The notes beneath the pieces were generated by a model. The model was given only the letters and a program-made list of their open reading frames with translations, did no database searches and was not told where the DNA came from. Below are positions 26,488 through 34,958 of a stretch of DNA of 64,000 nucleotides, piece by piece. Position numbers and translations under genes: made by a program. The stretch's first letter is position 1. Each line of letters starts with the position of its first letter. Source of the stretch: Pseudonocardia sp. N23 (GTDB lineage Bacteria; Actinomycetota; Actinomycetes; Mycobacteriales; Pseudonocardiaceae); NCBI RefSeq assembly GCF_002583555.1, contig NZ_BEGX01000063.1, positions 41,308-105,307 on the forward strand, given 5' to 3'.

Positions 26488-26982
26488 TTAGTCCGGACCG
26501 GCGCCGCCCGGCTCGAGAGGAGCTCCGCGAACGATCGCGTGGTCGAAGCCGTGTTCGAACTCGTGACCCTCCATCAGGCCGTGTGCCAGCAGAGCGAGTG
26601 CGACGCTGGTGATCGCCAGGAGCACCAGCAGCGGAACGACGACGGTTGCAGTGGCTCGCAGCCGTGCCCGCGGGTCCGCCTCGACCCGGCCCGTCGCGAC
26701 CGCGAGGTCGGTGACGATCTGTGACCACGCCGTCGACCAGACGGCGCTCCAACCCGACGCAGAGGAGCTGCTCGGGAGGTCCGTGGTGAGCGCGGCCAAC
26801 TCGTCGCGGAAGGTGGCGGCATAGGCACGCCCGACGCGGTCCTCGGTCTCGTCGAGCGTCAACCGCCCCTCGCCGGCAGCCTTGTACAGGGCCGCGCACG
26901 TCTGCTCGCGTTCGGCGGTCGAACATCGCGCCCCGGCCGGTCGGTCGGTCGTCGAACTCGATCCCGCCGCATGAGTGCTCAC
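26488..26982 (-). CDS. DUF1707 (SHOCT-like) membrane protein
   Basis: 164 aa from GTG 26982, with GGAG about 8 nt upstream. The N-terminal DUF1707 domain (STAEREQTCAALYKAAGEGR, then LTLDETEDRVGRAYAATFRD and ELAALTTDLP) is followed by a membrane helix (VVVPLLVLLAITSVALALLA) and a His/Glu-rich tail. A second DUF1707 gene lies at 30019-30471 beside the second two-component system. The function of the domain is unknown. The 145 bp beyond the stop (26342-26487) encodes only a fragment-like frame with no start. Confidence 0.75.
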   Translation of the reverse strand: MSTHAAGSSSTTDRPAGARCSTAEREQTCAALYKAAGEGRLTLDETEDRVGRAYAATFRDELAALTTDLPSSSSASGWSAVWSTAWSQIVTDLAVATGRVEADPRARLRATATVVVPLLVLLAITSVALALLAHGLMEGHEFEHGFDHAIVRGAPLEPGGAGPD

Positions 26983-27026
26983 GTCACGACTCCGTCTCGG
27001 TCACGTCAAGGGTGTCTGCCACCCGC

Positions 27027-27665
27027 TCAGCCGCCGGTTCGAGTACGCCGGCGCTCACGAAGGAGCTCCACCACCAGGGGGATGAGCGACACGACGATGA
27101 CCGCGGCAATGACCGGCAACAGGTAGGCGTCGATCCCCGGGACCGTCGCGCCGAGGGCGAATCCGGCGAGCACCAGCCCGACGGTCCACGCTAGGCCACC
27201 GGCGACCTGCCACACGGCGAAGATCGCCTTCGGGGTGTGCAGTGCGCCGGCGACCGGGTTGAGGACGGTCCGGACCACAGGAATGAACCGTGCCAGGACG
27301 ATCGCCTTCGCTGGTCCGTAGCGGTCGAACATCTCCTCGGCGCGGCGCATCCCGGCGAGCAGTCGCGGATGACCGGATCGGCTCTCGAGAGCGCGCCCGG
27401 CGCGTTGCCCCAGCCAGAACCCGGTCTGGGCGCCGAGGAGGGCACCGGCGGCCGCGGCAAGCAGCACCCACGGGAGGCTGAGATGCAGCGCGCCGGTGCC
27501 GGCCGCGCACAACAGGCCCGCGGTGAACAGAAGCGAGTCCCCGGGCAGGAAGAATCCGATGAGGAGTCCCGTCTCGGCGAACAGGACGACCAGGATTCCG
27601 ATCGTCCCGAACGACGACAGCAGGTCGTTCGCGCTGAGCGGATTGAGCGCAAGGATCGTCGTCAC
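27027..27665 (-). CDS. DedA-family membrane protein
   Basis: 212 aa from GTG 27665, GAGGAG 4-5 nt upstream. It has the DedA pattern: AETGLLIGFFLPGDSLLFTA, GQRAGRALESR, then FDRYGPAKAIVLARFIPVVR and TVLNPVAGAL, with membrane helices on both sides. DedA proteins are lipid scramblases/flippases, and some return undecaprenyl phosphate across the membrane, which suits the neighbouring UppP and PAP2. Divergent from response regulator 2 across the shared motif. Confidence 0.9.
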   Translation of the reverse strand: MTTILALNPLSANDLLSSFGTIGILVVLFAETGLLIGFFLPGDSLLFTAGLLCAAGTGALHLSLPWVLLAAAAGALLGAQTGFWLGQRAGRALESRSGHPRLLAGMRRAEEMFDRYGPAKAIVLARFIPVVRTVLNPVAGALHTPKAIFAVWQVAGGLAWTVGLVLAGFALGATVPGIDAYLLPVIAAVIVVSLIPLVVELLRERRRTRTGG

Positions 27666-27743
27666 GTCTCTCCTCGGTACACGTCACCGCGGCGGCGGTC
27701 CGCTGTCGCGACGAGTTCGACGCTATGCGCGTGTACGCGCGGG

Positions 27744-27776
27744 TTCGGCCAATCGCCAGTAAGCATTCGGTAAGCG
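27744..27776. promoter_or_regulatory. Shared motif between dedA and response regulator 2
   Basis: TTCGGCCAATCGCC (27744-27757) followed by GTAAGCATTCGGTAAGCG (27759-27776). TAAGC repeats with an 11-bp period and TTCGG recurs after 22 bp, the layout expected of OmpR-family direct-repeat sites. The two TAAGC units lie on one helix face. Confidence 0.55.
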
Positions 27777-27862
27777 CCGCGATGGGCGGCGGCTTCCGGC
27801 TTCTTACCCACCTCCGACCCGGGCCACGGCGGCCGTTCACCCTCCTGAGGCACGGTGGGGTC

Positions 27863-28588
27863 ATGCACGGATCTGGGGCGGATGATGTGGTCGTGCCACA
27901 GCGAGTGTTGGTGGTCGACGACGACCGGGCGATCCGGGACTCCCTCGAGCGCGCGCTCGGTCTGGAGGGCTACGAGATCGGCGTGGCGGTCGACGGGGTC
28001 GAGGCGCTCACCCTTCTGCGCCGGGAGTCCTTCGATGCGCTGGTCCTCGACGTGATGATGCCTGGTGTCGACGGCCTCGGTGTCTGCCGCGTGCTGCGCG
28101 CCGACGGTGACCGGACCCCGGTCCTGATGCTCACCGCGCGGGTGGAGACCTCCGAGCGGGTCGCCGGGCTCGACGCAGGCGCCGACGACTACCTGCCCAA
28201 GCCCTTCGAGCTCGACGAGCTGCTCGCCCGGCTGCGTGCGCTGCTGCGTCGGGCGGCGCCGGCAGGGGGAACGGAGGAGCGCGACCCCGCGGTGGTGCAG
28301 GTCGCCGCCCTCCGGGTCGACGTCGCCGCGCGCCGCGTGTGGTGGGGCGAGGCCGAGCTCGCCTTGTCGAAGACCGAGTTCGACCTCCTGGAGCTGATGG
28401 TTCGCAACGAGGGCATCGTGCTGGACCACTCGACGGTCTACGAACGGATCTGGGGCTACGACTTCGGGCCGGACTCGAAGAACCTCGCCGTCTACGTCGG
28501 CTATCTGCGGCGCAAGCTCGCCGCGGCCGGGGCCCCGGCGTTGATCCACACCCTGCGCGGTGTCGGCTACGCGCTACGGCGGCCGTGA
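27863..28588 (+). CDS. OmpR-family response regulator (system 2)
   Basis: 241 aa from ATG 27863; GTG 27893 is an alternative that would begin VPQRVLVVDDD. Receiver: acceptor Asp63 in LVLDVMMPGVDG, LTARVETSERVAGL and YLPKPFELDEL. Output domain: LSKTEFDLLELMVRNEG, IWGYDFGPDSKNLAVYVGYL and TLRGVGYALR. This spacing is like MprA/PrrA-type regulators. The stop overlaps the kinase start (GTGA). Confidence 0.92.
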   Translation: MHGSGADDVVVPQRVLVVDDDRAIRDSLERALGLEGYEIGVAVDGVEALTLLRRESFDALVLDVMMPGVDGLGVCRVLRADGDRTPVLMLTARVETSERVAGLDAGADDYLPKPFELDELLARLRALLRRAAPAGGTEERDPAVVQVAALRVDVAARRVWWGEAELALSKTEFDLLELMVRNEGIVLDHSTVYERIWGYDFGPDSKNLAVYVGYLRRKLAAAGAPALIHTLRGVGYALRRP

Positions 28589-29997
28589 ACCTGCGGACGC
28601 GCTTCGCGCTGGCTTTCGCCGTCGTGGCGGCCGTGGTGGCGATCGCGGTCGGATGGCTCAGCTACGACGCATCGGCGCAGCGGATCGGTCAGGAGATCGA
28701 CACGACGCTGAGCTCGGCGACCGCGGCACTGGCCGACGGCCGGACCGACGTCCTGACGGCGGTGCCGGTAACAGTGGGCCACGGACACCGTGGCGAAGCC
28801 CGTCCGCTGGTCGCGCAGATGCTGGCGCCTGACGGCACCACAACCCACCTCGGTGGTGAGGCGGTCGACCTGCCCGTCGACGCGACCGCGCGGGCCATCG
28901 CCGATGGGACCGCGGCGGGGGGCACGGTAGACGTCACCGAGGCGGACGTGGGCCACGGCACCTACCGGATCATGACGACCGCGCTGAGCGATGGACGAGG
29001 TGCCCTGCAGGTCGCGGCGGACGTCGAGCAAACCCACGACCTCCTGCACGACATGGCGATCGAGATCGCGTGGGTAAGCTCGATCGTGCTCCTGGTTGCG
29101 GCCGTGGCCGGCTGGCTGCTCGCCCACCGCATCACCCGCCGCCTCATGCGGCTGGCCGGGATCGCCGAGGACGTAAGCCTGCACGGCGGGATAGACCGCC
29201 AGGTCCCGGTGGAGGGCAGCGACGAGGTCGCACGGCTGTCGGCGTCGTTCAACACGATGCTCGGACGGCTGGCCGCGGCCCGCGACGCGCAGGAGCGGTT
29301 GATCCAGGACGCGGCCCATGAACTGCGCACACCGTTGACGAGCCTGCGGACCAACGCGAGCGTCCTGCGACGCTTCGCCGACCTGAGCCCCGCGGCGCAG
29401 GACCGGCTGGTCGGCGACGTGCAGGGGGAGACCCGGGAGCTGAGCCACCTCGTCGACGAGCTCGTCGAGCTCGCGCTGGCCGGCGCGATGGACTCGCCCG
29501 AGGAGCCCGTCGCCCTCGCCGACGTGCTGACCGGGGCCGCTGACCGGGTGGGCCGCCGCACCGGGCGCACGATCGTCGTCGATGCGGACCGCTCCGTCGT
29601 CCGGGGACGTCGGCAGGCGCTCGACCGGGCCGTTGGCAACCTCATGGAGAACGCCGTGAAGTTCGACGGCTCAGGCGTCGAGCCGATCCAGGCGACGGCG
29701 CGGGAGGGCCGGATTTCGGTGTCCGACAACGGCTCCGGCATCGACCCAGAGGATGCGGGGCGCATTTTCGACCGCTTCTACCGGGCCCGCAACGCCCGAG
29801 GGCTGCCCGGCTCCGGACTCGGGCTCTCGATCGTGCACGACGTCGCGGCGTCGCACGGCGGCTCGGTCTTCGCCACCGGCCGCTCCGGCGGTGGGGCGAC
29901 CGTCGGCTTCAGCGTCGATCCCGCCCGGCTCTTACCCGACTCCGAACCGGAGCACGACGGCAGTTCACCGCCGCCGACCAGTCTTGGGGACACCTGA
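28585..29997 (+). CDS. Sensor histidine kinase (system 2, MprB-like)
   Basis: 470 aa from GTG 28585 (GTGA overlap). N-terminal helix, a sensor domain of about 130 residues, a second helix (SSIVLLVAAVAGWLLAHRIT) and HAMP. Phosphoacceptor His245 in QDAAHELRTPLTSLRTN; ATPase motifs NLMENAVKF, SDNGSGIDPEDAGRIFDRFY and LPGSGLGLSIVHDVA. The arrangement resembles mycobacterial MprB/PrrB, envelope-stress kinases; that link is from family resemblance only. It is followed in the same direction by DUF1707, glycosyltransferase and transporter genes, probably one operon. Confidence 0.92.
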   Translation: MNLRTRFALAFAVVAAVVAIAVGWLSYDASAQRIGQEIDTTLSSATAALADGRTDVLTAVPVTVGHGHRGEARPLVAQMLAPDGTTTHLGGEAVDLPVDATARAIADGTAAGGTVDVTEADVGHGTYRIMTTALSDGRGALQVAADVEQTHDLLHDMAIEIAWVSSIVLLVAAVAGWLLAHRITRRLMRLAGIAEDVSLHGGIDRQVPVEGSDEVARLSASFNTMLGRLAAARDAQERLIQDAAHELRTPLTSLRTNASVLRRFADLSPAAQDRLVGDVQGETRELSHLVDELVELALAGAMDSPEEPVALADVLTGAADRVGRRTGRTIVVDADRSVVRGRRQALDRAVGNLMENAVKFDGSGVEPIQATAREGRISVSDNGSGIDPEDAGRIFDRFYRARNARGLPGSGLGLSIVHDVAASHGGSVFATGRSGGGATVGFSVDPARLLPDSEPEHDGSSPPPTSLGDT

Positions 29998-30018
29998 CCG
30001 ATCGTCCCCGGGAGCACG

Positions 30019-30471
30019 ATGTCCAGCCAGACCAACCGTCCGGAGCCCGCCGGCCGAGACCGCTCGACAACCTCGGCCGGCCCAGTACGGGCCTCGGACG
30101 CGGAACGGGCCGACGTCGTCGCGACGCTGCACGAGGCACTCGGGCACGGGCGCCTCGATCTCGCCGAGACCGACGAGCGCGTCGCCGACGCCTACTCCGC
30201 CCGATTCCGCCACGAGCTCGCGGTCCTCGTGCACGACCTGCCGGCGGCGGAGGTCGACCGAGGCCGACTCGGCGGCGACCGGACCAGGTCAGCGCTGCGC
30301 GCGATCAAGGAGCGGGCAGCACGGCGCCCGCTCGTCGCCGCTGCCGCGCTGGTCATCGGCATCGGTGCCGTCGGGGGTGTCGTCGGTGCGTCGGCGATCG
30401 ACGACGGGCCCTCGGGGCCGCCCGGCGTCGCGCACGTGCACGACCACACAGGGGCGCCGCTTCCTCGCTGA
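30019..30471 (+). CDS. DUF1707 (SHOCT-like) membrane protein, second copy
   Basis: 150 aa, ATG 30019 with GGGAG 5 nt upstream and only 21 bp after the kinase stop. The DUF1707 domain (ASDAERADVVATLHEALGHG, RLDLAETDERVADAYSARFR) is followed by a membrane helix (PLVAAAALVIGIGAVGGVVG) and a His-containing tail (HVHDHTG). It parallels the DUF1707 gene at 26488-26982. Confidence 0.75.
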   Translation: MSSQTNRPEPAGRDRSTTSAGPVRASDAERADVVATLHEALGHGRLDLAETDERVADAYSARFRHELAVLVHDLPAAEVDRGRLGGDRTRSALRAIKERAARRPLVAAAALVIGIGAVGGVVGASAIDDGPSGPPGVAHVHDHTGAPLPR

Positions 30472-30542
30472 ACGTTCTGCCTTCGCCGTTCTCCCCGCCG
30501 TTCTTCCCGTCCTAATCCGATCGAGAGCAGAGGTTCCTCCCC

Positions 30543-31724
30543 ATGCCTGCACTCCTCGCGGAGCGCCGCGTTCGCACGCACGCCCGCCGCCGCGCCGCCC
30601 GCCCCGCAGTGATGCGGTTGGTCGCCCCGCCGGTCTCCGGTGCCGGCCGCGTCGTCATCCTGGGGGCGACGGTCGGCCAGGGACACGAAGGGGCGGCGCG
30701 CGAGTTGGGCCGCCGCCTCGCCGGCTCGGGCGTCGAGGTGACCGTCCACGATTACATCGACGCGGTGCCCACCGCCGCAGCATGGATCCTCAAGGACCTC
30801 TATGCGCCCACCGTGCAGCACGCGCCCCGGGTCTTCGACGGGATTTTCCGCGGTCTCGAGCGGCCCGGTGCCCTGCGCCGGATGGCCGAAGTGATCTGCT
30901 CGATCGCGGAGCCCGCGGTCGAGCAATGGATCGGCGACGCTGACGTCGTCGTGTCGACCTATCCGCTCGCGTCCCGCACGCTGGGCATGTTGCGCCGGCG
31001 TGGACGGCTGACAGCGACGTCGATGACCTACCTCACCGATCCTGCCGCGCACACACTGTGGTGCGACCCGGACGTCGACAGGCACCTCACGGTCACCCGC
31101 GCGACCGCGGCGGACGCGGCCCGCTACGGGGTCGACGCCGTCCCGGCCGGTCCGCTCTGCGGTCCGGCTTTCAGCGCCGGGTCGGATCCCGTCGATCGGG
31201 CGTCGCTCGGGCTCCCCGGCCCGGACCCGATCGTCCTGCTCAGCGCCGGCTCGCTCGGGATGGGCGACGTCCCCCGGACGGTCGAGGCCGTCCTGCGGCA
31301 CCCACGTGCGCGTGTGCTCGTCCTCTGCGGCCGAAACGACGCGTTGCGGCGGCGGTGGGACGGCGACCCCCGGGTTGCCGCGCTCGGCTGGCGCGACGAC
31401 GTCCCCGCGCTGATGGCGACCGCGGACATGCTCGTCCACAACGCCGGTGGGCTGTCGTTCACCGAGGCGCTCGTGGCCGGTCTTCCCGCACTGACCTACC
31501 TGCCGATCCCGGGACACGGTCGCGCCAACGCGGCGATCCTCGAGCGGTCCGGTATCGCCGCGTGGCCGCGTACGCCCGATGAGCTCGTCGCGGCGATCGA
31601 GGGGCGCCGTCGCGAGCGCACGCCGATCGTGCCGCAGTGGGCCGCTGGGGCTGACGCCGCGGCCGTCGTGCGGGACGAGCTGGCCGCGCGGTCGGCGGCG
31701 GGTCTGCGGGCCAGCGGCTTCTGA
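30543..31724 (+). CDS. MGDG-synthase/MurG-like glycosyltransferase (second copy)
   Basis: 393 aa from ATG 30543 (ATG 30612 is an alternative). Same layout as the copy at 19098-20237: VVILGATVGQGHEGAARELG, VVVSTYPLASRTLG, MTYLTDPAAHTLW, LLSAGSLGMGD, VLCGRNDALRR, ALGWRDDVPALM and HNAGGLSFTEA with PGHGRAN. Presumed to glycosylate a membrane lipid; donor and acceptor are unknown. The stop overlaps the start of the next gene (TGATG). Confidence 0.75.
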   Translation: MPALLAERRVRTHARRRAARPAVMRLVAPPVSGAGRVVILGATVGQGHEGAARELGRRLAGSGVEVTVHDYIDAVPTAAAWILKDLYAPTVQHAPRVFDGIFRGLERPGALRRMAEVICSIAEPAVEQWIGDADVVVSTYPLASRTLGMLRRRGRLTATSMTYLTDPAAHTLWCDPDVDRHLTVTRATAADAARYGVDAVPAGPLCGPAFSAGSDPVDRASLGLPGPDPIVLLSAGSLGMGDVPRTVEAVLRHPRARVLVLCGRNDALRRRWDGDPRVAALGWRDDVPALMATADMLVHNAGGLSFTEALVAGLPALTYLPIPGHGRANAAILERSGIAAWPRTPDELVAAIEGRRRERTPIVPQWAAGADAAAVVRDELAARSAAGLRASGF

Positions 31725-32731
31725 TGTCGATGATCGCGGCGGTCGCCGTCGCTGCGGCGGCCGCGGGCCTGATCGGCACCGCCAGCGTCGCTCAGCGACG
31801 TGGCTCGATGAGTGTCCCGGCCTTTGCCGTCGGTGACCCGCGGCTGATCGGCGCGCTGGCGCGGAGCCCGTGGTGGTGGATCGGCACTGTCGCGTCCCTC
31901 GCCGGCATCGGTCTCCAGATCCTGGCGCTCGCACTGGGACCGATCTTGTTGGTGCAGAGCGTGATGACGACCAGCATCGTCGGTGCGACGCTCGCTGAGA
32001 GGCTCCTGCTTCGGCGGCGTACCTCGGGTGTGGCGCGTGCAGGAATCGTCCTGACCGTGGCGGGGCTCTGCGGGCTGCTTCTGGCGCTTGCGCCGCATGC
32101 CGGTGGTGGCCCGGGACCGTCGGCGCTCACGACGGTTGGCCTCGCGACGATCGCTGTCGTGGTCATGGCGACCATCGCAAGGTGGGTTCGTCGTCCCACG
32201 CGGGGTCCGCGAGCGCGGGCGATCGGGCTCGCTCTCGCGACCGGGCTCGGCTATGGCCTCAGCGCGGTCCAGCTCAAGCAGGTCGGTGCCCAGCTCGCCG
32301 ACGGCGTCGCCACGCCGCTCGACCATCCTGCGCTGTACGTCGCGGTCGTACTGGGTTCGCTGGCCATCGTGCTGAGCCAACACGCGCTGCGTGAGGGTGT
32401 CGGGGTGGCCGCGGTCGTCTCGGTGATCCTGGTCGTCGATCCGGTCGTCGGGCTCGTCGCCGGCGGACTCTGGTTCGGCGACACCATGACGACGTCGCCG
32501 ATCGCGCTCGTCATCGCGACGGTCAGCATGGCGGTGCTGCTCATCGGCATGCTCGCCACGCAGTCTTCCCCCGGCCGATCCGCACTCGACGCGAACCCGG
32601 ACGGGCGGGCGGACCTCGAAGGCGACGGCCAGCTCAATGTTTCGCCGGGACTCGCTAGCAGCCGCTACGTCATACCCGCGGATGTCCGAGAACAAGACGT
32701 GATCGTTACAGGAATCAGGAGCCGAGCGTGA
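31724..32731 (+). CDS. DMT/EamA-like membrane transporter
   Basis: 335 aa, coupled to the glycosyltransferase. Nine or ten membrane helices in two halves, with the DMT-like turn (LGPILLVQSVMTTSIVGATL then AERLLL) and VVSVILVVDPVVGLVAGGLW. The C-terminal 60 residues are soluble. Transporters of this type sometimes export or flip lipids made by adjacent glycosyltransferases; the coupling suggests that here but substrate is unknown. The stop overlaps a decayed uppP. Confidence 0.7.
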   Translation: MSMIAAVAVAAAAAGLIGTASVAQRRGSMSVPAFAVGDPRLIGALARSPWWWIGTVASLAGIGLQILALALGPILLVQSVMTTSIVGATLAERLLLRRRTSGVARAGIVLTVAGLCGLLLALAPHAGGGPGPSALTTVGLATIAVVVMATIARWVRRPTRGPRARAIGLALATGLGYGLSAVQLKQVGAQLADGVATPLDHPALYVAVVLGSLAIVLSQHALREGVGVAAVVSVILVVDPVVGLVAGGLWFGDTMTTSPIALVIATVSMAVLLIGMLATQSSPGRSALDANPDGRADLEGDGQLNVSPGLASSRYVIPADVREQDVIVTGIRSRA

Positions 32732-32959
32732 TGGCGCAGCTGAGCAGACGCCATCGCCGTCGGCGCGAGGCAGAGTGTTGTCGAGTGCTTCCCGTTAGAA
32801 CCTCGGCCACAGCATCCTGCTGCTGTTCTTCGTTGGGACGATTGAGCGAAGGATCTTGACGTCAGCGCACCGGGTCGCCGCATCGTGCCTCGTCATCGGG
32901 TTAGGCGTCACCACCGCGATCCCCTGATCATCTGCTTCCGCAGGTTCAGCGTGCCCTGA
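32728..32959 (+). pseudogene. uppP: Collapsed second copy of uppP
   Basis: The DNA aligns with uppP at 10266-11204 in order: ATCGCCGTCGGCGCG (vs ATCGTCGTCGGCGCG), CTCGGCCACAGCATCCTGCT (the PVSS-GH region), GACGTCAGCGCACC, GATCATCTGCTTCCGCAGG, then jumps to GTTCAGCGTGCCCTGA, the uppP 3' end. About 700 bp of the middle are deleted and several indels break the frame. It lies beside the second COG4705 gene, but tail to tail and not divergent as in the intact pair. Confidence 0.75.
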
Positions 32960-32978
32960 ACCGGGTGCCGGAGATTGC

Positions 32979-33818
32979 TCATCTGAGGGACCGGCCGGAC
33001 TCATCAGCTCGGTCGGACGGACGAGCCTGCCGGGTGTGCACGGCGACCGCGATCGCGATGGCAATCAGCAGGACGAGACTGATCGTCCCCGTGCCGAGGT
33101 CGAGGCCCCCGCGCGCAGGCGGGACGGCGATCCAGTCCGCGAACGACGCCCCCAGTGGTCTGGTCAGGACGTATGCGATCCAGAAGGCAGGCACGGCACC
33201 CAGGCCCCACCACCGGTGCGCGACGGCCGGGACGGCGAACGCGACGGTGAACAAGATGCCCGAGGCCAGGTAGCCCAGTCCGACGCTGTTCGCGGTGAGG
33301 TCGCCCGCGGCCGTGCCGAGCGCGAACGTCGCGCAGACGGTCGTCCAGTAGAAGCACTCGCGTCGGACGGTGGTGATCGTGTGGATGTCGAGGGTGCCTT
33401 CGACCCGGTGCCAGAGCAGGAGCAGGACGGCGACGGCCACCGCGAAGGCGATCGTGGACACGACGTAGGGGATGCCGATGACGACGTGCAGGACGTCGGC
33501 TGCCATCGTGCCGAACACGCTGACCATCGCGACGGTGGCCCAGTAGAGCCAGGGCCGGTACCGCGTCGCCCGCAGCTGCGCCACGAGCAGTGCGGCGAGT
33601 GCGAGCAGGGCCAGCGCGACCGCGATGACCGGATCGATCGTGCGGGCGAGCCAGTCCGACGCGGTCTCGCCCATCCCTGTTGTGAGGACCTTGATGACCC
33701 AGAACAGCAGGGTCAGCTCGGGGACCTTGATCCCGCGCATCCGGTGTGGCGGCGCTACATGGCCGGCGCCGTCCGTCCATGCGGCGTCGTGCTGTCGTCC
33801 GAGTGGGGACGATGTCAT
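32979..33818 (-). CDS. COG4705-type membrane protein (second copy)
   Basis: 279 aa from ATG 33818, GGGAG 8 nt upstream. The same signature order as at 8693-9919: VPELTLLFWVIKVLTTGMGE, VEGTLDIHTITTVRRECFYW, TFALGTAAGDL and VLTRPLGASFADW, with about eight membrane helices. It ends after a final helix and a short polar tail, without the C-terminal domain of the first copy. Unknown function. Confidence 0.75.
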   Translation of the reverse strand: MTSSPLGRQHDAAWTDGAGHVAPPHRMRGIKVPELTLLFWVIKVLTTGMGETASDWLARTIDPVIAVALALLALAALLVAQLRATRYRPWLYWATVAMVSVFGTMAADVLHVVIGIPYVVSTIAFAVAVAVLLLLWHRVEGTLDIHTITTVRRECFYWTTVCATFALGTAAGDLTANSVGLGYLASGILFTVAFAVPAVAHRWWGLGAVPAFWIAYVLTRPLGASFADWIAVPPARGGLDLGTGTISLVLLIAIAIAVAVHTRQARPSDRADESGRSLR

Positions 33819-34139
33819 CGAGCGGCTCCCGTCGAATGCTCGCGTGTTTTGGCGATCCGGCGGACTGCACCGCCAGGATGGTGCTCGGACATGGGCCAAG
33901 GACGTTTCGCCAATCGGTGACCTGTTGCCGACTTCTTGCCAGTCGCTCACCCGGCAACCGACGCCAGGGACGAATCAGGCGAGAGTGCTCGGCAGGCGGT
34001 GATCTCACCGGCCTCGCCGTCCCTGTCTGCCGACGATGCCGGAGCCCGGCGCTTACGCGACCCCGTCCGCCGCCGTGCATTTGGGCGCAGCGGGTCGGCC
34101 GCGCGCGCGGCGCAGTGGCTCGTCGAATCCCGCGATCGG
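33819..34139. promoter_or_regulatory. Upstream region of the second COG4705 gene
   Basis: 321 bp with no gene. TTTCGCCAATCGG (33905-33917) resembles the TTTCGCCAGCAATCGG block near uppP, and TGTTGCCGAC recurs here and at about 10078. The right part, beyond the ABC permease stop, shows nothing. Confidence 0.35.
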
Positions 34140-34958
34140 CTACACGTCGCGCCGCTTCAGCAGGACCGCGGCGACGCCCGTCGCGACGACGGCGTAGGCG
34201 GCGAAAACGGCCATCCCCGTCCACGGTGCGAGAGCCGCGGGATCGGGTGTCACGGACAGGGCGGCCTGGCCGGCGTTCGCGGGCAGGTAGGGGCCGATTG
34301 TGTCCTGCCACGTGCTGGGCAGGACACCGACGATCGCCGGGAGCACCAGCAGTACACCGAACAGGGCCGCGATCCCGCCGGCGGTGTTGCGGACCAGCGC
34401 GCCGAAGGCCACTCCGAGGACGCCGACGATGGTCAGATAGACACCTGTTGCGATCACGACGCGCAGGACACCCGGAGCCGAGAGGCTGGTGGAATGGGTG
34501 CCGAGCAGGGCCTGCCCGCCGAGGAACGAGACGAACGCAGTCGGCACCATGAGGACTGCCGTCAGGCCGGTGAAGACGATCAGCTTCGCCCAGAGCACGG
34601 GTAGCCGTGCGGGGACCGCGGCCATCGTGGCCCGGATCATGCCGGTGGAGTACTCGCCCGTCACGAGCAGCACCCCGAGTGTGCCGACGGCAAGTTCCGC
34701 GACGGTGTAGCCGTTGAGGCTGGTCACGACGGGGTCGAACCGGGCGAGCTCGCGGGGGCGCATGTGGGCCCAGTCGGCGTTGGTGAAGAAGGACCCCACC
34801 CAGCCGACCCCGATCATCCCGACGACCGACACCGTCGCGACGAGCACGCTCGACCACAGCGTCCGGAACTTGATCCACTCCGATGCGATGGTCCGCGGGA
34901 GCGTGACTGCGCCGCTGCTCCGGGCGGGCCCCGCCGATGCTTGCACCGTCGGGCTCAT
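34140..34958 (-). CDS. ABC-2 type transporter permease
   Basis: 272 aa from ATG 34958, overlapping the ATPase stop (ATGA). Six membrane helices in the ABC-2 pattern, starting with a cytoplasmic ASEWIKFRTLWSS segment typical of these permeases and containing LLVTGEYSTGMIRATMAAVP. It pairs with the ATPase gene to make an exporter of unknown substrate. The last residues (LLKRRDV) fit the end of such permeases. Confidence 0.85.
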   Translation of the reverse strand: MSPTVQASAGPARSSGAVTLPRTIASEWIKFRTLWSSVLVATVSVVGMIGVGWVGSFFTNADWAHMRPRELARFDPVVTSLNGYTVAELAVGTLGVLLVTGEYSTGMIRATMAAVPARLPVLWAKLIVFTGLTAVLMVPTAFVSFLGGQALLGTHSTSLSAPGVLRVVIATGVYLTIVGVLGVAFGALVRNTAGGIAALFGVLLVLPAIVGVLPSTWQDTIGPYLPANAGQAALSVTPDPAALAPWTGMAVFAAYAVVATGVAAVLLKRRDV

